Positions 11,432-21,409 of a DNA stretch of 64,000 bases are shown here, one piece after another. Source of the DNA: Diploscapter coronatus (lineage: Eukaryota; Nematoda; Chromadorea; Rhabditida; Rhabditidae); the NCBI GenBank assembly GCA_964036155.1, contig OZ038423.1, forward strand, positions 71,067,249 through 71,131,248, given 5' to 3'. The position numbers and the translations under genes are program-made. Position 1 is the stretch's first letter. Each line of letters opens with the position of its first letter. A model generated the notes under the pieces. It was not told where the DNA came from and searched no databases. It saw nothing but the letters and a program-made list of their open reading frames with translations.

Positions 11432-13177
11432 TTAGCTAACAAACAAATGTCTTGCGGTCTGGGAATTTCTTGGAGAATTATGTTTGCTGGTTCTTGCACT
11501 AGCTGTGTCTACGAATAAGACGTCGTCCAACGCTGGTGAATAGGCCGATAAAATTCGGCCGGATTCGATTACCTGAAAATAACTATGCTTATTTTTTTTT
11601 TTATAAATACCCATATCTTAAAATTTTATACAATAAAAATGAAATTATATATAAGAGGCAAATTAATTTAGCCTAAAAAGTTAATATTCTTATATTTACA
11701 AATATTTTAAAAAATAGACTTAATCAGAAAGTTTTAAAATCTTAAAAAAAAAATTAGCATAAATTGGATACCTCCTTATCTAATTTGCCAATAAGGCCAG
11801 CTTTTGCTAGAGCTTGAAGTTGAGCCATACCAGCAGAGAGGCCAAGTATGCCTCTGTTAACGCTGATGGATTGAGCGACCTATATTTAAGGGCATATATG
11901 AAATCCCTAGGAGTGCATAAAATCGATTGTTATATGAAATATTTTGAAACCAATGAAATCCAGATATATCAAACTCAGAAAACATATAAAGCCCCTAACC
12001 TGTATCATTTTTCCAGCCAACTGTTTTGCCTTACCAACTCCCCTTCCCATATAATGCACATTGTTAATGAGCTCAGCCGCAACGAAATCGATGGTAATCG
12101 TTACCAAGATGATACCTATTACCAGAAACACAATCAGGTGACCCACACTGATTTGGGGCTGAAATGGCGGCATTGTCACTACAAATGGTATTTTAACCAA
12201 AAATGGTGCAAACTTACAAAAGTATCGCCAAACCCAATGGTAAATATTGAAGTTAAGGAGAAATATATAGCATCCGTGAATGGTATATCTCCATTATAGT
12301 GGAAGTAGAGCCCATAAAATATTGGGTACAGGAACAAAACGCCCAGAAATATGATGGTAGGGATGGTGTTCGACTGAAAATTCAACAAAATGATAAAAGC
12401 TCAGCATTTCGGCAACCATTACATCATTGAATATATCAATAATGAACTGAGATATGAATTTTCCCGTGTCAGCCATGGTGACCAAAATCAATGGTATACC
12501 AATGATGCCATAAACGATCAAGAGAATCTTCCCAGTAGGAGATTCAGGCCAAACATGACCGAACCCTGAAATGGTAACATATTACCATTTTATACCAAGT
12601 AGTAATGGGCTACCAACTGGTATAACAGTGGTAGTTGTGAACAGTATCGCTGAGCCGAAGGTCCACATATCTGAAAAGCAAATTCAGTTTTGTTTATTAA
12701 TATTTAGATACCTCTCTCTGTGCTGTAATTGGTAAAATGAGACTCAAAAACGTGGGCGTAATGGGGGTTCTGATTTTTCGAATATTCTTTAGATTAGAAA
12801 TTTCAAACCTCGAATAAGATGAACATTTTTTCGATATATTCGTCCACTGCTTCTTCGGGATCGAAATCTCTGTCATTTGTTGACTCTAATAACCTCTAAA
12901 ATCATTAACCAATAAATTTAATTTTATAAAACGAACGGCTTTCAGATTTTCATATTCCTGAAGAGCGTCGTTTCTCAGCTGAAGTTCAATAGGCCGCTCG
13001 ATAGATTGGAATAGAATAGCTCCCAGGAAGACGTATAAAATACATGTTAGAATTAGGCCAATATGAATTAACGTAGCTCGTGAAGTCTAAAATGAAATAA
13101 AAGCCTGAAATAAATTTAAGCCCTACCAATTTTTGAATAAAAGTCTTATCGTCTTCATCTTTTTCACAGTCGCTCAT
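11432..13177 (-). CDS. Two-pore-domain (K2P/TWK) potassium channel
   Basis: Ten exons on the minus strand (13127-13177, 12937-13086, 12809-12895, 12712-12769, 12614-12670, 12423-12565, 12218-12373, 12000-12158, 11772-11879, 11432-11572) in perfect phase, 369 residues. Order: short acidic N terminus; first membrane helix followed by FLGAILFQSIERP (the K2P GA-x-x-F-x-x-x-E signature); extracellular cap; first pore loop around residues 128-140; second helix VYGIIGIPLILVTMAD, another family hallmark; third helix; second pore loop with canonical FTIGFGD (about residues 227-233); fourth helix VGHLIVFLVIGIIL; cytoplasmic tail. The channel would carry background K+ current across the plasma membrane. 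Odd point: the first filter reads TVIPVGFG, where the usual T-x-G-[YF]-G threonine is proline and the loop is one residue shorter. The exons on both sides of this site have good splice signals, so this is unlikely to be a modelling error. Confidence 0.9.
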
Positions 13178-14424
13178 AGCTAAGGACGCATAGATTTAGA
13201 TATTTTCAAATTTCAATTAGCCTCAATCTGAATATTAAATCGAATTCAACTTTTGCTACATTATATAAATCTGAAGACTAAATAAAAGTGGGAAGAGAAA
13301 GAAAATATTACGGGGTCATTTTCGACAAATGGGGGGTTGCAAGTAAGAGAGTAAGTAATCTGAGGTGAAATAGTATGTGGATTTCAGAGGATATGAGAAG
13401 TCCCCTATCCGGAGTGGGGATAATAACAAAGGAGCTTTATTTTAAGGACCCTGATATTGACATTATTCATAAACATATAACAACTTAAAAATACGATATT
13501 TTTCATTATTTAAATTCTTCCCTTATGCATTTTTGAACAAGGAAGCATAGTTTTTAAATAGTGAAATCTGATCGCTTTTTCAAGGAGTTTAACAATTTAA
13601 AAGTATGCGAAAGAAGAATGGAATCTACATGAAAACTAATGCAACCTAAGCAACTAACGAAAGAGGTGAAGTTCATTAGAAAATACTGCGCACCATTTTT
13701 ATTATCGCCGGTTTTTATGGGTTTCTATAAAACTGAATAGGTAAGCAAGTCAAAAATTAATTAGGTATATATGGGTCCAAAGGCCCGAAATTATGGATAT
13801 CATAAAAGAAAGATACATAAATTTAATATGAATAGGTGAAAATATATTCGTAAAATATATGCTTTTCATTTCTATAACTGCTATTTTTATTGCTATCTTC
13901 ACGTCTTTTCTCTGCATGCTAATTACTCTTTTCATTCATGGAATTTAATTCGTGTTATACTTTCGAACCTTCTTCTCATATGTCAGAAAAAATCTGCACC
14001 AATGCTAAATATCAAGGAAAAAATTACTGGCACTTTTCGTAGAGAAAATTCTAAGTTCTATTAACTTTCAAAAGAGTGGGCGTGGCATATTTCCAAAAAA
14101 AGTGGGCGGGACGTTTCAGAAGATCAAGGTGGTCAAAGACATCACCGATAACCGGATGTACTTATTAACCTTTTCCTGCCTCTTTTTCGTCTCTTCATTT
14201 TCATACTATTTCTCTCGCGGACTAAAAAACACAACAACTGACGCGAATCTATATAAAAATGCGGCAGGTTAGAGTTAATGTAAAAATAAGAGATTGAAAG
14301 AAATAGAAAACTGCCAATACCCATGCCCTAGGCTCTATGAAAACATCGTCTACTTTCTGATCCCCTAATTATTATGTAAGTTATCGATAATTACTCCTAA
14401 TTCAATATTTAATTGCCCAATTAA
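13178..14424. promoter_or_regulatory. Shared upstream region of two divergent genes
   Basis: 1.25 kb between the minus-strand channel gene and the plus-strand CAAX-protease-like gene, so it must hold both promoters. No TATA box or clear repeats were identified. Two GTGGGCG words (about 14077 and 14102) are the only GC-rich motifs; their role is unknown. Confidence 0.35.
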
Positions 14425-16384
14425 ATGGAGCCAGACACTTTATTCAATGCAATTATCGGATTCAACTGGGCTATTTTCCTATGGGAGTGCTTCTTGAAGT
14501 GTCGGCAGATTTATAGTTTAACTGAACTTGAGAAAAGACCAAGGGAACTAGAGGAATTCATTAGCGAGGAGGTAATAGGGTAATTAGCTAGTTGATTATC
14601 ACAATTATGCTAATTTAGAGCTACTTATCTACTAGAGAGCACTGTATCAGTGAATTGAAGTTTCTTATGATTTATGAACTATTTTGGTTATCTTTATTGA
14701 CAGTACGTTGAAAATATAATTTTTTATAATTTTATTTCCCAGCTAACCCTCTATTGCGATTGGCTATCAGATTTATGGTACAGCGAAGATGAAAGTTTTG
14801 TGCATACCGTCGTATTTTTACTCACCGTAGCCGTTATTATTCAAAGTATTGATTTACCTTGGAAAATGTAAACCTAAAGTTAAAGTTTTACTTTCATTTT
14901 GAACAATTTTGGGTATCAAATCACTTCTATAGAGATTACGGGTCATAATTTCAACGTGCGTAGGGCGATCGAGAATTTTTTCAAGTCTAAGGTTTATTTT
15001 TGCAATATTTTTAGAACAAATTCTAAAATTTCAGATTTTATATTTACTATCCCTACCGATTATTCTAATACCAGCAGTGCGGATTTTTAATTGGATCGAT
15101 GAAAGCGATAGTAAACTATAACAATTAGTTTAAATTTAGAATTTATGCCTTAGATGAATATTTAATTCTCTCCGTATGGTTTATCCATTTCCTATATTCG
15201 CTCGCTAGCCAATATCGCATTTTTCATAGGAAAGGTGTAGAGTTACCCGCTGGTGAATTGAAGGTAAGCTTTTGAGATAAATAAAAATATCCTTTATTAT
15301 AATGTCTAAACCTCTATTTTATTAGTAGTTTATTGTAGGCTAAAATTTCAGGACCGTATCACAGATTTGGCTTTTGCGAGCCGCTTTGATTTGAAAGGAA
15401 TTTATGTATTCGATAACACGAATTCCGGGAAATTTTCGCATAAAGTCCTATTGGCGGGGTATGGTGATCGGAAAAGAATTATTTTGAGTGATTCTTTGCT
15501 ATCTGATGAGGAGAAGGCTATCGTAAATTTTACAAGCTAAAGCAAATGGAAATTCCTGTATTCAGATTCAAAAACAACTAAATCCAAGGAGATTAAGCCT
15601 ATCGAGGACACCGTCAAGCGCCCCCGACATGAAAATGATCCAGAACGGAAATGTTAAGGAGGATAAAAACGTAATTTTTTGAAAGAAATGATTTTTGATA
15701 AAAGAAATTGAGCCTTCAGCGTTTTTCGATGGATGAGTTGACCGCCCTGATCTCCTACCAACTGGGTCATTGGGCCAACATGAACATCATCAAACAGGTG
15801 ATGGTGAATGAGACCATCTGGCTCATCGGGCTGATTATCGTCGTCTATTTCTGCGATTGGCTGGATTTTTACGAGGTTCTAAATTATCTTATTCTAAGTT
15901 CTAAAATATGATTTTTTATTAAATAAAATTTCTAGGCCTTCGATTTTCACGATGCCCCATTGATAGTTGGTTTTTGTCTGGCTCAGATTTTAGTGAATGT
16001 ACCCTATTCTAAGGTAAATATATTATATTATTTGTTTAAAAAATATTGAAATTTAGGTAATGTCAATTCTCACGAATATTTTCGTGCGAAGATGCGACGC
16101 AGAGGTCGATAGATTTATCGCCGATTTGAGTTACTATGTATATTATCTTTCGGCTTTAAAGAAAACAGAAAAGGTACTAAACTTTAATACAAAAAGACAT
16201 CCACAATTTAATTCGAAATATTTTGTTTAAATGACATATAGAAATTTATTTCAAATTGATAAAAAAATATGAACAATTTTAGAACCCGAAAAATTTATTG
16301 CTAAATGATTGGGTCTACGCTCTATTCACTATTCCGCATCTAACCCTGATCGAGAAAACTGCGACTTACAAAAAGAGGCAATGA
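14425..16384 (+). CDS. CAAX prenyl protease 1 (Ste24/ZMPSTE24)-like protein, probably catalytically dead
   Basis: Exons 14425-14571, 14619-14702, 14743-14867, 14964-14991, 15035-15110, 15154-15263, 15352-15522, 15566-15670, 15720-15875, 15936-16013, 16057-16173, 16283-16384; 432 residues, close to the ~430-475 usual for Ste24. Family resemblance runs throughout: IFLWECFLKCRQIYSL at the start, LPW after the second membrane helix, VELPAGELK, a KGIYVFDN strand, and NDW near the C terminus. In active enzymes the zinc site is GHELGHW plus a downstream Glu in FEFQAD. Here the motif is SYQLGHW (Tyr295, Gln296, His299) and the downstream position is Asp374 in RRCDAEVD; the terminal HPPL motif is also gone. 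So two of three zinc ligands and the general base are lost. Either a pseudoenzyme in the endoplasmic reticulum membrane or a decaying gene; long intact frames and good splice sites favour a maintained pseudoenzyme. The exon 14964-14991 boundary is uncertain (see findings). Confidence 0.82.
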
Positions 16385-16631
16385 TGATGTAATTTAAATA
16401 TAGCATTCTTATATATGATAATAAATATTACTGAGAATAAAAATTTCATACTTCTATAACCCCGTTTCAAAGAATGAACATGTAAATTATAGCGAGAAAA
16501 ATCGATAAATTTGAACTCTTGGGAAATTCTTAACATTCAGAAACTTTTTTTAAAATATAAAACATCGTTATTTAAATCAAAATCTGCATGAACTTTCAAA
16601 AAATCCATTTTAAATAGATATAAAATTCAAG
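16385..16631. other. Convergent 3' intergenic gap
   Basis: 247 bases between the converging stops of the CAAX-protease-like gene (+) and the FkbM-domain gene (-). AT-rich, with AATAAA-type words on the plus strand around 16420-16440 that could serve the plus-strand transcript. No gene. Confidence 0.4.
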
Positions 16632-18984
16632 TTATCGTTTTCTTTCCCTCAAATACTTTGCTAATTTTACCGCTCCGTACTTCGCCAGACAACTCTCATG
16701 AATCAGACTGAATTCAGTCGCCATTAAATTGCCACCAGGATTTATCTCATAGTGAAACAATAGATATCCGTGCCTAAAAATTGTGTTTAATTCCTTTAGC
16801 ATAGAAAGGGGACGTGGCTTACAGGGACATCATTTTCAGTAGTCCTACTACTTTCTTGACTGTTCCGTGGATTTCTATTAGAATCTGAAAAAAAAAATCA
16901 ATAAAAACGGCTTGTGTTCAATGTGTTCCTTTGCTAAATATAACTAATTTTCTTTTTATTTATCAATGAAGCAGATTTTAAATTTTATATTAAAAGATAC
17001 CTGACAAACAGTGTTCTTCTCCAAAAACGGTATTAAAACGTTGAACTCAGCGCCTTCAATGTCGATTTTCAAAAGTTCGACCGAAGCTATTCCTTCGCTT
17101 TTCATAAGATCGGCTAAATTAAAAGAATAAAGATACTAATCTAGTTAATCCAGATCTAAATAAAATAAAGCACTATAAATGATGAAAATTGGTATCTGGG
17201 CGACTTGTGACCGAATTTAGCGTGGAACCCCCGTAAATGTTGTTAAAAACCTAGACTCGAAAATTGAACTAACGCTTAGTTTTTCGACTATCTGGAAACC
17301 GCACGACATTCCAAGTCTCAAGACATGCGAAATAGTGCATGATTTGGATAAGGTAGTGAGTGGTAGGATTTCTTTTCCCACACTATTTCGCATATCATAA
17401 GTTCTTGAATATCATGCGGTTTCCAATTTGTGGTTTTGTCAAGTATTTTAATGAACCTAGAACATACTATCTACTACATTTCCTTAATAGTAATATCCTT
17501 AAAAAAAAAAGAGTTAATTTTTCATTGATTAACAAGTCTTACAAATGGTTGATTCATTTTTAGATTTATTCGTTTCCTTAGATAACGTCACTTGTGACGA
17601 TTTTCCATTGATCGAGTTAAACGTTGACTGTAGCAACATTCTACCGTTCTAAACAATTCTCTCAACTTAACCTTTCAAAACTACGCTTAAATTACCTGCT
17701 CATACCCGAATATTCTACATCTTTTGTTAGTGTATTCCTGAATAGCCCTATCGAAAGATACTTCTCCGTTTAAACCCAGAGAGAAGATACTTAATTAATT
17801 TAAAATAATCTAAATTCTAATTTAAAAATAGAAATTACTTGCATCCCTCTGGTAGTTTTCCAGGGCTACATATCCATTTTCCTCCATCGTAAATACTCCC
17901 TAGTCTAATTCTACCAGGACATATGGCCTAAAATTTGAAATTAAAAAAAAAAATATATATATATATAAAAGCTGCTAAAGTGCTAAATTTCTACACAAGA
18001 CTTGCGTTCAACAGGCTTTTACAAAATTACAATTTCTTAGGCCCGAGCTAGAAAATTCAGGTTAGGAAGATCGGACCTAGCTATGAATTTGGATTTTTGT
18101 ACATTTTCGATGAGAAGGCTAATTTTGAAACTTGGGTCCGGAGGCGAGAGGAGTGAGTTTAGGTAAAATAGCCTTCTAGGGGGTCAAAAATACCATTTTC
18201 TTATAAGGAAAGCTTCCGAAGTGTCCGCCTTCGATTTGGTTGGTTTCTTCACTAAGAGGGCATCTCATGACGCTGATCACAAATTTGAAATCAGAAAGTG
18301 CTGACGGACGATGTCTCGGGCAGGGAAACGTGAACATTGTCCTGTGTGGCAGGAAAGATAAATGTCGTTGTTCTGTGCAGTAGAAAAAAACGGAAAAATA
18401 ATGTATGCTAATTTCTGGTTTCAATTTTCATGTAAGTTTCTGCAATGCAAAGCAATGTTCACGTTTCCTTGCTCGAACCGTCACCCATCAGCACTTTCTG
18501 ACCTCAGATTCGTGATCAGCATCATGAGATGCTTTCTTGGTGAAGAAATCAGCCAAATTGCGAGGCAGATACTTCAAAAACTTCCCTTGCTAGATTTCTG
18601 TTCAACAGAAAGTTTAATTGAGCATTTTCACCTCAGGCGCCAGAACATTGAACATATTATTATCGGGCCAGTCCCTTGAGAAGAAGTCTATTCTTTGTTT
18701 GGCCTGCTCCAAATATTCTTGAATAATATCTGGAGGTATCTTAACGGCTATTTCATTGTCATTCTCTTCCTAAAATTCAGGTCTAAGTTAATCTTACAAA
18801 AATTTTTAACTTTACATTTCTAGCTAATTCCTTCACGGATGTGACTAGTGAATTAAATCGCTCTGAATTTAAAATTCAGGATTTAAAAATTTTCCAAAGA
18901 CTTACCATTCTGAACACCATCATAAGCGAACCAAATTAGAGTGTTTATGACGAAAAAAGCAATTAGAATTAATACAGTTTGCAT
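16632..18984 (-). CDS. FkbM-domain (Methyltransf_21-type) type II membrane protein
   Basis: Firm exons on the minus strand: 18906-18984, 18816-18862, 18632-18769, 17839-17927, 17696-17789, 17001-17113, 16823-16884, 16632-16773. Two further pieces, 17592-17648 and 17205-17250, keep the frame and complete a 288-residue model but are less certain. Residues 1-22 form a signal anchor ([19 protein letters not shown]), so the domain would face the secretory lumen. Nematode FkbM landmarks follow: [54 protein letters not shown], then [12 protein letters not shown] and EFSLIHESC. In bacteria FkbM is an O-methyltransferase; the nematode expansion has no assigned substrate, so the activity is unproven. 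The large intron at 17928-18631 contains a foldback repeat and the intron at 17251-17591 contains a MITE. Confidence 0.83.
17294..17424. mobile_element. MITE, copy A
   Basis: 131 bp with about 44-base terminal inverted repeats: the left end begins GGAAACCGCA and runs to ATGCGAAATAGTG, the right end begins CACTATTTCGCAT and closes with TGCGGTTTCC. The two arms match at most positions when one is reverse-complemented. It carries no coding capacity and lies in an intron of the FkbM-domain gene. A related copy lies at 40488-40583. No clear target-site duplication was recognised. Confidence 0.7.
18205..18588. repeat. Long foldback (inverted) repeat in an intron
   Basis: Arms 18205-18339 and 18453-18588, about 135 bases each, are imperfect reverse complements (for example CAATGTTCACGTTTCC in the right arm against its complement in the left), separated by a 113-base spacer. 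Transcribed as part of the minus-strand intron it would fold into one long hairpin. Both arms contain an open frame encoding related peptides starting MFTFPC on opposite strands; that is a consequence of the duplication, not evidence of a gene. Confidence 0.8.
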
Positions 18985-19340
18985 TATTTTTCAGTAACAC
19001 ATCTGAAAATGAGATTTTAGGTCATTTGGAAAATTCGTTCAGCGTAATTTTTCTTCGTTATTGATTTTTCGTCTTTTCATGCGTTGAATTAGCATATGCT
19101 CAGTTTGATTATTGGAGATTTGGAAGTAAGTTATTTCTTGACCTGCTTCGTTTTGTTCTGGTGAGTCTCAAAAGAGTCAACGTTGTCCTTTTTTAGTTAT
19201 GATGAAAATAATGTTGAGCTGAGGGCGAGTGCCGAAAAAAAGGTAAAACTGATAGTAAAGTAGGGACTACGAATAAGACTAAGAAAACGCTTACGAATAC
19301 GAATAACGGCAAATACAACGAAGTTTTACATTCCAACGAT
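18985..19340. other. Short intergenic stretch upstream of the FkbM gene
   Basis: No gene seen. A TCAG acceptor-like site on the minus strand directly precedes the FkbM start codon at 18984, which would suit trans-splicing. The right half merges into transposon-derived sequence. Confidence 0.35.
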
Positions 19341-19775
19341 ATGTTTTTCGATATGACGGTCAACGATTTTGTTAAATTTAAAGTCCATGAGTACAATCAA
19401 AGTCATCATAAGACAGTTTCTGATGTAGATATGACGATTTGGCCAATGATCCATTATCCTTTCTTTACGCTTCAAGATGATCACTTACAGTACGTTCGAG
19501 ATTTTATAATTGCAAATGCTACATTTAGGATGCATATTGAGAAATATACGAAATCGTAACAGGCGTTCATTCAATGCTAATAGCTAAAAGTGATCAAGAA
19601 ATTGGCAGACAAAATGATGGTGTTAGTTGTGGAGCATTTGTATGCTATTACGCTACGAAAATTTTGAGCAATGATAGCTGACCCTTTCCGCCAAATTTTA
19701 CGATTCACGATTTTCGCCTAACGATTTACGATAGTTTACGTCCAGGTCAAAGAAATATGTCGAACGTAAACGTTT
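19341..19775 (+). pseudogene. Ulp1/C48 cysteine-protease-like transposon fragment
   Basis: The frame contains the C48 catalytic-cysteine neighbourhood (QNDGVSCGAFVCYYA, about 19606-19650), preceded by an open segment from 19341 ending in a stop near 19557, then a stop at about 19678 followed in the same frame by a Ulp1-like C-terminal strand (FRLTIYDSLRPG). At least two stops and a frame break mean it is not a functional gene. Ulp1-type proteases occur in several eukaryotic DNA transposon groups; together with the Helitron-like fragment just downstream this looks like one decayed element. Confidence 0.6.
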
Positions 19776-20330
19776 CAAGTTTATCCTCATCTATCGCTAA
19801 TTTGTCAACGAATACTCCAGCAAAAAGAGGAGAAAAAGGAAAAGCGATGCTGAAAAAACTGGCTGAAAGAAACGAAACGAAAAATCCTGAGGAAAAACAA
19901 AGCTTTTAGCTGCCAACAACGAAAACGGAGAAAAACATTCATTGGGAGATAGAGATAAGGGATGTAGTGCGTGTAAAAGCTATATTTTGCAGATGAGTAT
20001 AAGTCAAAAAGTAATACGTATGGTTCTTGCTGCTCTCACGGTAAATTTGTGGAAGACAAGTTCAATGATTTTGCGTTAATGTTGAAAGAGCTATTTGTGT
20101 GTGAACACGAATTTAGCACAACTTTTCACGAAAATATTCGAACGTTAATAGTGCGTTTGCATTTGGTAGTATGAAAGCAGAAACTGTCAATTTTCCTTCG
20201 GGAACGCATATGTAACTTCGTTGTTAGGAGGAACGAGAGATATTCACGATGCTTAGATTTAAAATTTCCAGACAATATTTCATTTATAACTGAATTCAAA
20301 ATGAAAAATTTTGTCGCAACCACTCGCGAC
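19776..20330 (+). pseudogene. Helitron-like Rep/helicase N-terminal fragment
   Basis: Around 20020-20210 the plus strand encodes CCSHGKF, then a leucine-rich stretch, then F-H-E-N-I-R-T and, after a one-base frame change, NSAFAFGSMKAE. This is the signature of the Helitron_like_N domain (Cys-Cys, HGK, F-x-x-N-I-R-x-[YF]-N-S-A-x-A-F). A lysine-rich segment with AERNETKNPEE upstream (about 19850-19900) also fits Helitron proteins. Frame breaks and stops show it is dead. No Helitron 3' hairpin/CTRR end was located. Confidence 0.55.
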
Positions 20331-20354
20331 GTAGTTAATTTCCTGGTTATATTT

Positions 20355-20580
20355 TGTATTAAAAGACGTCCCTCTTATGGACGATTATTGAATTCCCGAT
20401 TATTAATTATTGATGTAATAACGCCGAATCTCATTTCCGCCTAGTATAAAAGGTGCTTCGTTTTTATTTCCTGGTTGGTTAATTGTTTCACTGATCCCAT
20501 ACTATTATTACCGCAATTCTACATCCTTTGCTACTACTGTCAGAATAAACGTATTACGAACATTAACACCGAGCACGACA
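20355..20580 (+). mobile_element. LTR-like block (possible solo LTR)
   Basis: Starts TGTATT and ends GCACGACA (TG...CA), with a TATA-type box TATAAAAG at 20445-20452 and AATAAA at 20544-20549, the normal order for a retrovirus-like long terminal repeat (about 226 bp). It is followed by AGTTTGGGG, which could be a primer-binding-site remnant. No matching second LTR and no duplication of the target were seen, so the call is tentative. Confidence 0.35.
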
Positions 20581-21409
20581 AGTTTGGGGATTGATATTTA
20601 AACCTTCTATAGATAGATTCACCAGATATGTGGAATAGGCGAAAAATCGATAAAAATGGGATAAAAATTTAACGAAAGTCCGATCTAGGCAAAATTTTAG
20701 GGGTCAAAAATAAAAAATTTTTTATAAAGAGTTCGAAATAAGATCTTGACTGAAAACTATAGCATAAGCTTCGCCTAGATTGTTAAAATTGACAGTAAAA
20801 AATGATTTGAGAGCGCGATTTTTGGAACGGAGATCTCATAAATATTTCCGCACATCTTTTTGAAATTTGGTCATTGCATCATTTAAATGCTATTGCATCA
20901 TAGATGCTTTTTGTTTGCATATGTTTAGCACGCTGGGATATTTCATCGGAATTCAGTAATTCAACTCAGACGAAAAATCGTATTTTCAGAGGGAAGCGGT
21001 AATAATTTTATGGCGACAGCATTCAGAGATCGAGAAGACCAAATCTTAAATTTGAAAATTAAATTCGTCCATGACATTCATCATTCAGAATGAAATAAAA
21101 GAGCATTCAAAGATTAGCTAGCTAGAACAAAACGTTTCTTTTATCTAAGACTTTTTCTAATGAAAATCTACCACTTTTTAGGATAATAACATAATTACAT
21201 CATGCATTTCTAAGAGGATAGCCCGATCCATAAAAGTATATATGGAAAAATGAAACTCGGAAATGCTTTATTTATTCAGCTTCTTGCTCTGGAAAAAACG
21301 ACTATTTAAACGAAAAATTTTAGGATCATTGAAAAATCAATTAAAATCATATTTATAACAAAGTGGCTAATTAGGTGAACTAATTAAATACTTTGATTAA
21401 CCAATTACA
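20581..21409. other. Intergenic stretch downstream of the DM-domain gene
   Basis: AT-rich, no exon chain on either strand. It may be the remainder of the decayed transposon region. Confidence 0.4.

Noticed and set aside
18176..18679. Two open frames on opposite strands encoding related peptides
   Set aside because: They are the two arms of one inverted repeat inside an intron; the resemblance reflects the duplication.
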